The notes under the pieces are model-generated. The model was not told the origin of the DNA, searched no databases, and was given only the letters and a program-made list of their open reading frames with translations. Both the position numbers and the translations under genes were made by a program. A stretch of 64,000 nt of DNA from an uncultured Verrucomicrobiota bacterium (GTDB taxonomy: Bacteria; Verrucomicrobiota; Verrucomicrobiia; Opitutales; Seribacteraceae), in assembly GCA_902618175.1 (NCBI GenBank), contig CACMZN010000007.1, forward strand, positions 1 to 64,000. The letters are read 5' to 3'. Shown one piece after another: positions 25,353-35,065 of the stretch (position 1 is the stretch's first letter; each line of letters starts with the position of its first letter).

Positions 25353-26645
25353 ATGAAGCCTAATTTGAACAGACGAACTTTTCTACGCGGTACAGGGGCG
25401 TTAATCGCCCTCCCCATGCTTGAATCCATAGGTTTTCGCCGTTTCGCTTCAGCATCAACGAAGGCCTCGGTTGCCATTCCCAAACGGGCGGTTTTTATGG
25501 GCATGGGCTTCGGAGTGACCAAGCAGACTTGGTATCCCGATCAGAAAGATACGGGTGCGCATTACCAATTGTCCGAGGGCCTTAGCCCCTTAGCCAGGCA
25601 CAAAAAAGATTTTACCATCGTGCAAGGATGTGCCAACAACTACTCCAATGAGGCTCATTGGGGAAGTACCTTTTGGCTGACCGGGGCAAACCGTTATTCG
25701 GTCCCCGGTCAAAATATGGCCAACAGCATCTCCGCTGACCAAGTGGTCGCTGAGCAACTTGGCCAACAAACTCGTTTTTCTTCGATTCAACTGGATAGCA
25801 CGGATCGAAGTGCTTCCGGGCATGGGCCAGGCCTATCGCTTGCATGGGATAAAAGGGGCAAACCGATTTCTGGGTACAATGATCCGGTTGTGACTTTTCA
25901 CAAATTATTCTCTGCAGAAGACTTGCGCCTTGAAGACCGTCAGGCTGCGATCGCAGAGAAGCGGAGTGTGTTGGACGCGGTGTTGACTGAGGCCAAGCGA
26001 GTGCAAAAAGGCTTATCCAGAAACGATAACGATAAGTTGGACGAGTACTTTCAGGGTATCCGGGACATTGAAACCCGTCTCGGCAAAGATGAAGACTGGT
26101 TGGATAAGCCAAAGCCCAAGGCTCCGTTAGATGAGCCCCCTGCTGGTCTTAAGGGTCGGGAAGAAATTGAGATGATGCACAACCTGATCGTGGCCGCTTT
26201 GCAAACCGACAGCACTCGGGCTTTGACTTATCGGATGCCCGGTCAGTCTCTCCTGCAGAGCATGGACTTTACACACAGCGCTCACAACGTCAGTCACTAT
26301 TCTCCAGGTGAAAGAATGGAGGCGTCCAAGGCTCGCGATCAAATGCACAGCACCCTGCTTGCTGGATTCCTAGACAAATTGAAAGCCACTAAAGAGGCGG
26401 ACGGAACCAGCCTGTTTGAGCATACTACACTCGCGTTTGGATCGAATATCAGTAGTATCCACTACCTGGATAACTGCCCAACTTTACTCGCCGGTGGGGG
26501 ATCCAACCTCAAACTGGGGGAACACCTTGTTCTTCCGAAGGACACTCCCCTTTGCAATGTTTGGCTGACTATGCTTCAGGGAATGGGGATCGAGGCTGAG
26601 CGACATGGAGACAGTTCGGGCGTGATCAAAGAATTGCAAGCGTGA
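25353..26645 (+). CDS. DUF1552 protein with Tat signal
   Basis: A 430-residue exported protein. The twin-arginine signal is NRRTFLRGTGALIALPMLES. The mature part follows the DUF1552 pattern: FMGMGFGVTKQTWYP, GLSPLARHKKDFTIVQGC, HWGSTFWLTGAN, then a helical part (NDKLDEYFQGIRDIE), DSTRALTYRMPGQ and a late LAFGSNISSIH. The fold is related to sulfatase/alkaline phosphatase-type proteins (DUF1501/1552 class), but the reaction is unknown. DUF1552 genes nearly always precede a DUF1592 gene, as here, where the stop overlaps the next start by 4 bases. Confidence 0.9.
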   Translation: MKPNLNRRTFLRGTGALIALPMLESIGFRRFASASTKASVAIPKRAVFMGMGFGVTKQTWYPDQKDTGAHYQLSEGLSPLARHKKDFTIVQGCANNYSNEAHWGSTFWLTGANRYSVPGQNMANSISADQVVAEQLGQQTRFSSIQLDSTDRSASGHGPGLSLAWDKRGKPISGYNDPVVTFHKLFSAEDLRLEDRQAAIAEKRSVLDAVLTEAKRVQKGLSRNDNDKLDEYFQGIRDIETRLGKDEDWLDKPKPKAPLDEPPAGLKGREEIEMMHNLIVAALQTDSTRALTYRMPGQSLLQSMDFTHSAHNVSHYSPGERMEASKARDQMHSTLLAGFLDKLKATKEADGTSLFEHTTLAFGSNISSIHYLDNCPTLLAGGGSNLKLGEHLVLPKDTPLCNVWLTMLQGMGIEAERHGDSSGVIKELQA

Positions 26646-29600
26646 GCTTAAAAATTTCCTTCCTTTTGGTCGGATTCGCTCTGGCCAATCTTACTCTTTG
26701 GGGAAAAGAACCCCGTGCAATCGTTCCCGAAAAGCATCTCGATCTCCTGTTCAACCATTGTATGGACTGTCACAATGCGGATACGCAGAAGGGGAAGGTC
26801 AACTTGGAAGACTTGCCTCCGGAGGTGGACACCCTTCAACATGCAGAACTTTGGCAAAAAGTTTTGAACGTGATGAATTCCGGAGAAATGCCACCTGAGA
26901 ATAAGAAACAACCGGAAAGCGTGGCTAAAGCAGACTTCTTGGGAGATCTGGCCAATACTATGGTTCTCGCACGTAAAATACTCTCCGACTCAGGTGGACA
27001 GATCACCATTCGACGCCTCAACCGAAGAGAGTATCAAAATACGATGAAATCTCTGACCGGGGTTAGCCTCAATGTTGATTCGCTTCCTTCTGATGGCGGT
27101 TCGGGAACCTTCGATACCGTGGGTGCTTCCCAGTATATTTCCAGCGATCAGTTCGAACAATACCTGGTGTTGGGGCGTACCGCGGTGGATGAAGCCTTCG
27201 AAAGGCTTAAAGTCACTGCGAAAGATAACTTTATTTTTCGCGTTGAACCGGAAAAGACCATCAACGAGCGGGAAAAAAAATCTCTGATTCGGTTTGAAGA
27301 GAGTGCCAAGCGTTTTTATGCATGGAAGGCGAAAGTGGATCAGGTAGCTAGGGCTCCGGAAAACCATGAATACATGGAGAATTTCCGCAAGGAATATCCA
27401 ACTTTCAAATTAAATGCCCCCCGTTCCCATAAATTTTACTTTTCTGCCGGGCAGTTGATCGGAGCTCCGGATGCAAAGAATTTCGGGTTCAAGGACGATT
27501 TCGATGCCACCTTTACTTTCCAAAGCGGTTACGATCGACTCCATGCCTACATTTCTCATTATCATAATCTCCCCAAGGGCAATCAGGGAAGTTATCTCAA
27601 ACTTGGTTGGGGAATTCAAAGAGTGGATATCCTTCCCCCTAAACATAAGATCGTGCCCGGGTCCTACCGAATTCGGATTCGGGCAGGGGCCGTGGAAGAA
27701 TCTCCCTTTTCTCGCCGATTCATTGATGTTGGGCATCCTCAGAGAATTAATCAGGTTGCAGAAGGTTTCTCCGGTCTGCCCATCAGCACTCATCAAGTAA
27801 CGGGTACGGTCGAATATCCCGAGATCATCGAGACTTACATCGAGGTTGGAAAGGATACGCCGAGAGAATTCGCGATACGGGAAAAGCAGCATTCCAGCGA
27901 AGAGGAAGCAAGAAGAGAATTCTTTGTTCATAAAAGAGAAAATGGTTATGGAACACCTGCGGCCGTTTGGGTTGATTGGATTGAGCTCGAAGGGCCGATC
28001 CAAGAGAAGCAAACCGCCAAACTGGAAATCACCCGCGTCGAACCAGAGAAGAACATTAATCCAGCTAATGAGGAATACATTAAGCAAGTCGAAGCACGTC
28101 AGGAGCGTTTTAGACAGTGGAAAAAAGGAGTGGATGAGGCCGCCAAATCGCCCGAGAACCAGACCATAATTGCCGAGATTAGAAAGAAGGATCGTCTGAT
28201 CGATCATCCCAATCGATTTTATACTTTTGCCGAGCACTTGAAAGGGGCACCTGATTCCCGGGACTTTGGATTTATAGATTGCCACAAAGCCGCCGCCGCC
28301 GATCCTTCAAGATCCAAAAATCTTGCCTTGCACAAACATTACGTGAGCCTGCCTCATCGGGATAACGGCACCTATCTCAAACTGACCCAAGGAACTGGAC
28401 GAGTAATCGTTCCGCACAATAAGAAGGACTTACAACCGGGCAACTATGTCGTGCGTGTTCGGGTGGGTGCGGTCAAGGGAACCCCGTCATCCCGTCGATT
28501 TATCGAAGTCGGGCATCCCCAGCGGGATATTGATTCAAGGGATTGGGGATTGAAAGGCAAACCCATCGGAGTGCGTCAAGTGACCGGAACGATTGAAGCT
28601 CCGCAGATTATTGAATTCCCCATCGAGTTGCGTCCCGGCATGCCCAAGGAATTCGCGGTGCAGGAAAAACAACCGAACACTGGAAACCTGAAAGTGCTCT
28701 GGGACGACCATAATAAGCTTAGGGCAGAGAACGGGTACGGGCATCCCCCGGCAATTTGGATCGACTGGGTAGAATTGGAGGGGCCACTTCCCCCGCCCGA
28801 AAACAAGATCTTTAAACAGCGTCGCGAGGTGGAGCACTATGCGACCACCAAAGTGAAAAAGAAATACGAGAATTACTTCAAGGCGGGATATGAGGCTGCT
28901 CTTGCTTTTCAAAAAGACGGCATTCCCCGTCCAGCAGTGGGTGTCAAAGACTTGGATGAGGCAAAGTTTCGTATTCGTCGTTATGAGATGGAAGCAGCTT
29001 CCCAGCTTCGCTATCTCAATGATCCGCTGACCAAGACGGGATCTTTGCTTGGCGTGTTTGACCGAAATGGGAATTTGAACAGCGAGGAGTTTATTGAAAT
29101 CAGTATGGAACCGCCTGGATTTAAGAAGAGATCCAAGCCTTTACCTATTGGGAAATACAAGATCCGCGTACGCATGGGATCCGTGGAGGGCACATCTTCG
29201 GATCGGCATTTTGCGGTCCTTGGATCGGTAAGTAACGGAGGAAGTCGAAATGTGGATGGGGACGGCTTCAGCTTGTTGGAAACTTTTCAAGTAACCGGAA
29301 CTACAACAGATCCGCAGGTATTCGAAACCACCGTGGAATTGACCCTGAATGGGACTCGTAAATTTGCCCTGCGTGAGAAGAGTAATCTGAAAGCAGATAC
29401 CTTGATGGGTAAAAATGAGATTTACCGGGGAGGCATGGCTCCACCACCGGCTCTCTGGATTGACTGGGTGGAATGGGAAGGACCCCTGCATGAGAAGGCT
29501 CAGGACGGTGGGCTTGTACCTATTTTGCAAAATAACCTGTCGGGAAGTTTGGATACGGAGGAAAAGAGAGCCCGTTCCATTTTCCAGCGCTTTTGCGTGG

Positions 29601-30826
29601 AAGCCTTTCGCCAGGTTGATCCGGACCCCATGTTTATTGATCAATTGGTCGGATTGTATAAGAGAAGAATGACTGCGGGTGATTCTTTCGACGTGGCCAT
29701 CCGTACGCCTCTCAGTGTCATCCTTGCCTCTCCCGGCTTTCTTTATCTGGATGAGCCGAATATCGAGGGATCCAAACGTCCGCTCAATGACCGGGAATTA
29801 GCGGTTCGACTCGCTTATTTCCTATGGAGTGGGCCTCCCGATGCCAAGCTTTACGATTTGGCCGAAAAGGGCTTGTTAAAAAAGTCTTGGGTACTGAAGA
29901 AACAAGTTGAACGAATGATTGCCGATCCCAGATCCGAAGAATTCGTGGCTGGATTTGTACATCAGTGGTTGCATATGGAGAGATTGGATTTCTTTCAGTT
30001 TGATACCAAATTACACCGTGAGTTTGATGAAAGTGTTCGGGCTTCCGCAAGAAAGGAAGTCTATGAGTCCTTCGCTCTTTTGTTGCGTGATCAGAATGGC
30101 GGAAATCTCCGGAAATTGTTGAAGAGTGATTACATCATGATTAACGGCTTGCTGGGTACCTACTATGGAATTGAGGGAGTTACCGGTGATCACTTCCGCA
30201 AGGTTTCCTTACCGCCTGATTCTCCGCGAGGGGGCTTGCTCGGTACCGCCGCGGTTTTGGCAATGGGAAGTGACGGTATCGAAAGCAGTCCGGTCGAACG
30301 GGGAGCGTGGGTCTTGCGCTACCTCCTGAATGATCCGCCACCACCGGCCCCTCCGAATGTTCCCCAACTTTCCCGCCTGGCCGACAAACCCCTTACCGCC
30401 CGCGAACGGGTATTGGCTCATCAGGAAGAACCACAGTGCGCTAGTTGTCACCGCAAGATCGATCCGATTGGCTTTGGTCTGGAAAATTTCACTGCGGCCG
30501 GAAAATGGCGGACTCAGAATACCCAGCTTGTCAAAAATGGTAAAAAAACCATCAGGAGGAACTACGATATCGATCCATCCGGTAAATTTTACAAAGGTCC
30601 TGAATTTTCTGACTATTTTGAAATGCGTGATTTGATCGCCCAGAAAGAAAATGATTTTGCCCGTGGTTTTACCGAGCATCTGATTGGATATGGATTGGGT
30701 CGTCCCTTTGGGTTCACCGATGAGGATCTGGCCAATGAAATTCTTGCTTCCGCCAGTGATCAGGAAAATTCTGTTATCTCTTTTGTTCATGCCCTTGTGC
30801 AAAGCAAGGCTTTCTCAACTAAATAA
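26642..30826 (+). CDS. DUF1587/1592/1588/1585 cytochrome-like protein with triplicated middle module
   Basis: A 1394-residue exported protein of the planctomycete-type cytochrome group. Order: short signal peptide (residues 1-21); an N-terminal heme c motif CMDCH at 40-44; DUF1587 near 116 ([17 protein letters not shown]); three copies of a carbohydrate-binding-like beta module (about 200-455, 465-720, 775-950); DUF1595 near 985; DUF1592 near 1055 (FLWSGPPDAKLYDLAEKG); DUF1588 near 1200 with a second heme-type motif CASCH; DUF1585 at the end. Relatives usually carry one such module and are 700-1000 residues long. The GTG start overlaps the stop of the DUF1552 gene. The protein probably carries electrons in periplasmic carbohydrate oxidation; this is inference. 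Confidence 0.9.
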   Translation: MSLKISFLLVGFALANLTLWGKEPRAIVPEKHLDLLFNHCMDCHNADTQKGKVNLEDLPPEVDTLQHAELWQKVLNVMNSGEMPPENKKQPESVAKADFLGDLANTMVLARKILSDSGGQITIRRLNRREYQNTMKSLTGVSLNVDSLPSDGGSGTFDTVGASQYISSDQFEQYLVLGRTAVDEAFERLKVTAKDNFIFRVEPEKTINEREKKSLIRFEESAKRFYAWKAKVDQVARAPENHEYMENFRKEYPTFKLNAPRSHKFYFSAGQLIGAPDAKNFGFKDDFDATFTFQSGYDRLHAYISHYHNLPKGNQGSYLKLGWGIQRVDILPPKHKIVPGSYRIRIRAGAVEESPFSRRFIDVGHPQRINQVAEGFSGLPISTHQVTGTVEYPEIIETYIEVGKDTPREFAIREKQHSSEEEARREFFVHKRENGYGTPAAVWVDWIELEGPIQEKQTAKLEITRVEPEKNINPANEEYIKQVEARQERFRQWKKGVDEAAKSPENQTIIAEIRKKDRLIDHPNRFYTFAEHLKGAPDSRDFGFIDCHKAAAADPSRSKNLALHKHYVSLPHRDNGTYLKLTQGTGRVIVPHNKKDLQPGNYVVRVRVGAVKGTPSSRRFIEVGHPQRDIDSRDWGLKGKPIGVRQVTGTIEAPQIIEFPIELRPGMPKEFAVQEKQPNTGNLKVLWDDHNKLRAENGYGHPPAIWIDWVELEGPLPPPENKIFKQRREVEHYATTKVKKKYENYFKAGYEAALAFQKDGIPRPAVGVKDLDEAKFRIRRYEMEAASQLRYLNDPLTKTGSLLGVFDRNGNLNSEEFIEISMEPPGFKKRSKPLPIGKYKIRVRMGSVEGTSSDRHFAVLGSVSNGGSRNVDGDGFSLLETFQVTGTTTDPQVFETTVELTLNGTRKFALREKSNLKADTLMGKNEIYRGGMAPPPALWIDWVEWEGPLHEKAQDGGLVPILQNNLSGSLDTEEKRARSIFQRFCVEAFRQVDPDPMFIDQLVGLYKRRMTAGDSFDVAIRTPLSVILASPGFLYLDEPNIEGSKRPLNDRELAVRLAYFLWSGPPDAKLYDLAEKGLLKKSWVLKKQVERMIADPRSEEFVAGFVHQWLHMERLDFFQFDTKLHREFDESVRASARKEVYESFALLLRDQNGGNLRKLLKSDYIMINGLLGTYYGIEGVTGDHFRKVSLPPDSPRGGLLGTAAVLAMGSDGIESSPVERGAWVLRYLLNDPPPPAPPNVPQLSRLADKPLTARERVLAHQEEPQCASCHRKIDPIGFGLENFTAAGKWRTQNTQLVKNGKKTIRRNYDIDPSGKFYKGPEFSDYFEMRDLIAQKENDFARGFTEHLIGYGLGRPFGFTDEDLANEILASASDQENSVISFVHALVQSKAFSTK
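27239..29500 (+). repeat. three tandem copies of a beta module inside the DUF1592 protein
   Basis: Copy 1 (about 27239-28005) and copy 2 (about 28034-28790) both begin RVEPEKxIN and end W(V/I)DW(I/V)ELEGP; copy 3 (about 28966-29500) lacks the first third. Shared marks are YRIRIRAGAV / YVVRVRVGAV / YKIRVRMGSV, a following R(R/H)F, and the VTGT segment before the hydrophobic E-rich strand. Copies are diverged, so the duplication is old. Confidence 0.8.
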
Positions 30827-30853
30827 TCCTCCCCAATCCTTCCAGATCCTATC

Positions 30854-31537
30854 ATAAAGTTTTTTCCAAATGTATTTACACCCCTATGGCTGTTGATTTG
30901 TGCTGATTTATTAAGCGGTGCTAAAGTCGAGAAAGGTTTCACCTCAATCTTCAACGGCAAGGACCTGTCCGGCTGGGAGGGTATGTCCGAAATGTGGACG
31001 GTCGTCGATGGTGCGATCACCCCCAAACAGTCGACCCTGAACAATTGGGTTTTCTGGAGGGGAGGGCAGCCGGCCGATTTTGAACTCCGTCTATCCTTCC
31101 GTTACCACAGTGGCAATTCCGGAGTGCAGGTAAGAACCATCGAGTTCGAGCCTTTTCAGGCTCGCGGGTATCAGGTGGAAGTGGCTCCGCAGGACAAGAT
31201 GGGCCTGTGGCATCATTCCAAGGCACCTGAAAAATACCGAAGCAAATTAGCCTTGGCCGGGGAGGAAACAGTCTATGCCAAGGATGGAACCAAAAGTATC
31301 AAGAAAGTGGCGGATCCCGACCAAGTGAAGTCCGCCTACAACGAGGATGACTGGAATGAGTTGGTGGTCATTGCCGAAGGTCCCACTTTGATTCAGAAGA
31401 TCAACGGCATGGTCTTTTCTCAAATAACGGATCATGATAAAAAGTATTCCACCTCCAAGGGATGGATCGCTTTCCAGGATCACGGAAAGGGCACCAAAGT
31501 CGAATTCAAGAACATCCGTATTCGGATTGATGATTAG
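30854..31537 (+). CDS. DUF1080 protein with apparent non-standard start
   Basis: A DUF1080 (3-keto-disaccharide hydrolase-like) protein of about 227 residues: FTSIFNGKDLSGWEGMSEMW at the domain start, SGNSGVQVRTIEFE, and VEFKNIRIRIDD at the end. The signal peptide KFFPNVFTPLWLLICADLL lies in frame upstream but has no ATG, GTG or TTG before it. The best position for the start is ATA at 30854 (ATA AAG TTT TTT), where one base change from ATG would restore a normal start; TTG at 30893 would leave only a stub of the signal peptide. The frame is that of the upstream gene and is open back to its TAA. Confidence 0.75.
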   Translation: MKFFPNVFTPLWLLICADLLSGAKVEKGFTSIFNGKDLSGWEGMSEMWTVVDGAITPKQSTLNNWVFWRGGQPADFELRLSFRYHSGNSGVQVRTIEFEPFQARGYQVEVAPQDKMGLWHHSKAPEKYRSKLALAGEETVYAKDGTKSIKKVADPDQVKSAYNEDDWNELVVIAEGPTLIQKINGMVFSQITDHDKKYSTSKGWIAFQDHGKGTKVEFKNIRIRIDD

Positions 31538-31576
31538 ATGATTTGTATGATATTTAAATTTTAAATCTTTTTGGAA

Positions 31577-33361
31577 ATGAAATTTATCCTAGGCTCATTA
31601 CTTGCCTGGCAAACTTTTGTGGCTGCAGAAATTAAGAACTATCGGGCGAATGTTTGCGTATACGGAGGCACGGCCAGCGGGGTCATGGCTGCAGTGGCGG
31701 CCAAGAAGGAAGGTATGGACGTCATTCTGATCGAGCCGAGCCGATGGCTGGGTGGAATGACCGGGGGAGGAATCAGCAATTTGGACTGGGGCAGAAGAGA
31801 AACGGTGGGTGGATCCACCTATGAGATTCTAAGAGGACAGCCCGGCAATGAGGTTTATCGTAAAACGTTCAGAGAATTGATTAACAAGCATGATATTCAG
31901 GTAATTTATAACCATCGTTTGGGAAAAGTGAACGGGTCTGAAAAGTTGATTCAATCCATACACTTGGACCTTGCTCCCGTCGATCCGACTGGTTGCCCGA
32001 TTCCGGAGCCTAAAAGAATCAATGCCCTAACGGTTGAAGCGGATGTTTTCATCGATTGCAGCTACGAGGGTGACCTTATGGCATCGAGTGGCATATCCTA
32101 CTCATGGGGCAGGGAATCATCGAAAAAATACGGTGAGTCCCTAGCTGGTGTCCGGCCAAGCCTGCAGGTGTACGAGATTGATCCGTATCTAATACCCGGG
32201 GATTCGAAGAGTGGACTGATTCCTTTCATTCAGAACAGGAAAATTGGTCCGCTCGGAAGTGCGGACAGGTTGACCATGGGGTACTGCTTCCGTTTCAAAT
32301 TCGATGTGTCGGGTAAGGGAATTCCGATTCCCGAGCCAACGGCTTATGATCCCGCCGAGTTTGAACTTTTTCGGAGAGCTTATCAAAACGGGGTTGATAT
32401 TTCCACCAACCGGTCGATGAAAAAGCTTGGAATCGTCGAACCCAGAGGAAACTATTTCATTGGGGGAGACAGTGGGAATCTTAGCCGTTCCCTACTCACC
32501 ACCACGATCTACGGATGCAACGACCTGTATCCAAATGGGGACTGGAAAGTCCGTTCGTCCATCTGGAAATTTCATCAGGAATTCTTTTGCAAACTGTTGC
32601 ATTTTCTAAAGACCGATTCAAATGTTCCAGAGAAGCGGAGAAAAAGAGCGGAGGAAATTTCATTCCGCAGTGGGGTCTTCGATGATACGCATGGATGGCC
32701 CAATCAATTGTATGTTCGTGAAGCAAGGCGAATGATTTCCGATTACGTGGTCACGCAAAAAGACTTGGAGGGTAAAACCGACCCAGCGCATTCGATTGGT
32801 CTGGCATCCTATGGAGTGGATGACTGGCCTTATGCCACGGTTGCAGAGAATGGCAAAGTTGCCCTGCAAGGTGGGGAATTCTCTATTCTTTACTTGGACG
32901 AGGGAAAGCGAAACGGAATCTACAAGATTCCATACTCAGCGATCATCCCGAAAAGCGAAGAATGCGAAAATCTGATTGTTCCGGTTTGCCTATCCGCCAG
33001 TCACATCGCCATGACTTCCATTCGGATGGAACCGGTCTGGATGATACTTGGCGAATCAGCGGGGGTGGCCAGTGCCATGGCGGTTCGAGACAATTGCCCC
33101 GTGCAAGTGGTTTCCTATGATCAACTTAGGAGCCGGTTACTCGAACTTGAACAGATTCTGGATCTCCCGATTGCCCAGTCCAGTCGTATTCATCGCTGGG
33201 AATCGCATCGCGAATGGGATCGTGAGAAACCGGGATACGAATGGGTCTATCCAATGATTGATGAGAACGCAGATGGAAAACTCTCCGATGACGAGTATGA
33301 GAAATTTCAGAGATTCAAACAAAAGCATCAGCAATGGGAAAAGGCTCTGAAAAATTCCTAA
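31577..33361 (+). CDS. secreted FAD-dependent oxidoreductase with C-terminal EF-hand
   Basis: A 594-residue flavoprotein from the ATG at 31577 (a TTG lies 6 bases earlier). After a signal peptide (KFILGSLLAWQTFVAA) comes the FAD-binding VCVYGGTASGVMAAVAA, then ILIEPSRWLGGMTGGGISN, ECENLIVPVCLSASHIA and ESAGVASAMAV, the marks of the PF12831 group. Such enzymes in PVC and Bacteroidota genomes are thought to oxidise sugars. The C-terminus carries DENADGKLSDDEYEKF, a clear calcium-binding EF-hand loop, which most relatives lack. A ribosome-binding-like TTGGAA precedes the ATG. Confidence 0.87.
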   Translation: MKFILGSLLAWQTFVAAEIKNYRANVCVYGGTASGVMAAVAAKKEGMDVILIEPSRWLGGMTGGGISNLDWGRRETVGGSTYEILRGQPGNEVYRKTFRELINKHDIQVIYNHRLGKVNGSEKLIQSIHLDLAPVDPTGCPIPEPKRINALTVEADVFIDCSYEGDLMASSGISYSWGRESSKKYGESLAGVRPSLQVYEIDPYLIPGDSKSGLIPFIQNRKIGPLGSADRLTMGYCFRFKFDVSGKGIPIPEPTAYDPAEFELFRRAYQNGVDISTNRSMKKLGIVEPRGNYFIGGDSGNLSRSLLTTTIYGCNDLYPNGDWKVRSSIWKFHQEFFCKLLHFLKTDSNVPEKRRKRAEEISFRSGVFDDTHGWPNQLYVREARRMISDYVVTQKDLEGKTDPAHSIGLASYGVDDWPYATVAENGKVALQGGEFSILYLDEGKRNGIYKIPYSAIIPKSEECENLIVPVCLSASHIAMTSIRMEPVWMILGESAGVASAMAVRDNCPVQVVSYDQLRSRLLELEQILDLPIAQSSRIHRWESHREWDREKPGYEWVYPMIDENADGKLSDDEYEKFQRFKQKHQQWEKALKNS

Positions 33362-33523
33362 AGGACTTATCGAGACATGAAAAGCATATCACAAGTGGTG
33401 GAAAAAGAGTTCTGCGAGATTGGTTAACAATGTAAATGCGACTCAATTCTTTAATTCAAAAAAAAGAGTGCCAAACAAGCCGGATATTGACTGGCCAAAG
33501 AAATTAACTGAAAAAGCAAATTA

Positions 33524-35065
33524 ATGAAAATTAATCAATCATTCGTTTTTCAAATCCTAGTCATGGGTATGATATTTGTCAGTAGCTTCAATGTTGAGGC
33601 CAAATCCTTAGATGATTCCAAACCAAACATCATTCTCATATTACTGGATGACATGGGCTATTCCGATCTTGGTTGCTTTGGGAGTGAAATCCAAACTCCC
33701 AATATTGACAAGCTTGCCTTCAATGGCATCCGTTATACCCATTTTACGAACAACGCCAAGTGTGAAACCACCCGTGCATCACTCATGAGTGGCCGCACTC
33801 ATACCGAGATTACAAAAAACAGAAGTAAGAATGTTGTCACCATACCGGAAAACCTTGCCCTTGGGGGCTACCAAAATTTCATGGTGGGCAAGTGGCATAT
33901 TTTTGACAAGCCTTGGCAAAGGGGATTTGAGAGGTATTTTGGGTTCACCGAAGGAGCGACCAATTTTTTTACCGGTGAGTCCGGCGGGGGAAATGGAAAA
34001 TTCACCTACTTCTTAGATGACGAACCCTACCAAATACCTGATAATTTTTACTCAACGGATGCTTTTACGGATTATGCCATCCAATTTATCGATGAACGTA
34101 AAAAAGATCGTCCATTTTTTATGTATGTAGCCCACAACGCTCCTCATTATCCTTTGCAGGCACCCAAAAAGGATGTGATGAAATACCGAGGTAAATACAA
34201 GGAAGGCTGGGAAAAATTAAGGGAGGCACGTTTCAAGCGAATGAAGGAACTTAAGGTAATTCCCGCTGATATGCCCCTTTCCACGCCCGAAGAGGATGTC
34301 AGGTCTTGGAGCAGCTTGGACGAGGAGACAAGGGACAGGATGGATTTAATCATGGCGACCTACGCTGCGATGATCGACCGGGTCGATCAACAACTCGGGC
34401 GTTTGATCCAAAAATTGGAAAATGAAAAAATTCTTGATGATACGCTGATTCTATTTCTGAGCGACAACGGAGCCTGCCCCTTTGACCGCACCAAAAAAGA
34501 AACTTTGGAGAATAATTACATGCCATGGGACGAACGTTCGTTCTGGTGTTACACCAAAGAGTGGGCCAATGCCTGCAACACCCCCTTTCGCATGTACAAA
34601 CAGAATCAGCATGAAGGTGGCATTGCCACTTCGATGGTCGCACACTGGCCCAATGGCATTACGGTCCCCGGCGCCTTCAACCGTCAACGGGGTCATTTAA
34701 TTGATTTTCATGCCACTTTCCGTGAATTGGCTGGAGTGGACTATCCAGCTGATCAAGCGAAGCTCCTCTTGCCGATGCGAGGAATCAGCTTGGTTCCTTC
34801 CTTCAAGGGAGAAAAACGAAATGAGCATAAATTCTATTATCAGAATTTTAGTAACCAAAAAACTGCCCTGATAATCGGTAAGTGGAAATTGGTGAATAAC
34901 AAACACCTCTATGATATGAAGGCGGATCGGATCGAAAGTAAGGACTTAAGTGCCTTGAATCCGGAAAAATTCCAGTTCATGCTTAGGGAATTCGTCAAGT
35001 ATGATCAAATCTACAATGAGGGACGAGTAAAAGTAAGGGCTGAAAAATCCAAAAATAAAAAATGA
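33524..35065 (+). CDS. family S1 sulfatase (CETTR motif)
   Basis: A 513-residue exported sulfatase with signal peptide (residues 1-26). The metal-binding LLDDMGYSDLGCFG lies near residue 40, the nucleophile is C80 in CETTRASLMSG (to become formylglycine; the usual proline is a threonine), GKWH follows near 125, and FLSDNGACPF near 315 gives the second metal pair. The family hydrolyses sulfate esters of carbohydrates, here most likely a sulfated polysaccharide in periplasm. The ATG of the next sulfatase overlaps its stop (ATGA), so the two are coupled. Confidence 0.92.
   Translation: MKINQSFVFQILVMGMIFVSSFNVEAKSLDDSKPNIILILLDDMGYSDLGCFGSEIQTPNIDKLAFNGIRYTHFTNNAKCETTRASLMSGRTHTEITKNRSKNVVTIPENLALGGYQNFMVGKWHIFDKPWQRGFERYFGFTEGATNFFTGESGGGNGKFTYFLDDEPYQIPDNFYSTDAFTDYAIQFIDERKKDRPFFMYVAHNAPHYPLQAPKKDVMKYRGKYKEGWEKLREARFKRMKELKVIPADMPLSTPEEDVRSWSSLDEETRDRMDLIMATYAAMIDRVDQQLGRLIQKLENEKILDDTLILFLSDNGACPFDRTKKETLENNYMPWDERSFWCYTKEWANACNTPFRMYKQNQHEGGIATSMVAHWPNGITVPGAFNRQRGHLIDFHATFRELAGVDYPADQAKLLLPMRGISLVPSFKGEKRNEHKFYYQNFSNQKTALIIGKWKLVNNKHLYDMKADRIESKDLSALNPEKFQFMLREFVKYDQIYNEGRVKVRAEKSKNKK

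Noticed and set aside
27410-28285. Long minus-strand frame of 291 codons inside the DUF1592 gene
   Set aside because: The plus strand encodes conserved repeated modules here; the antisense frame has no recognisable motif.
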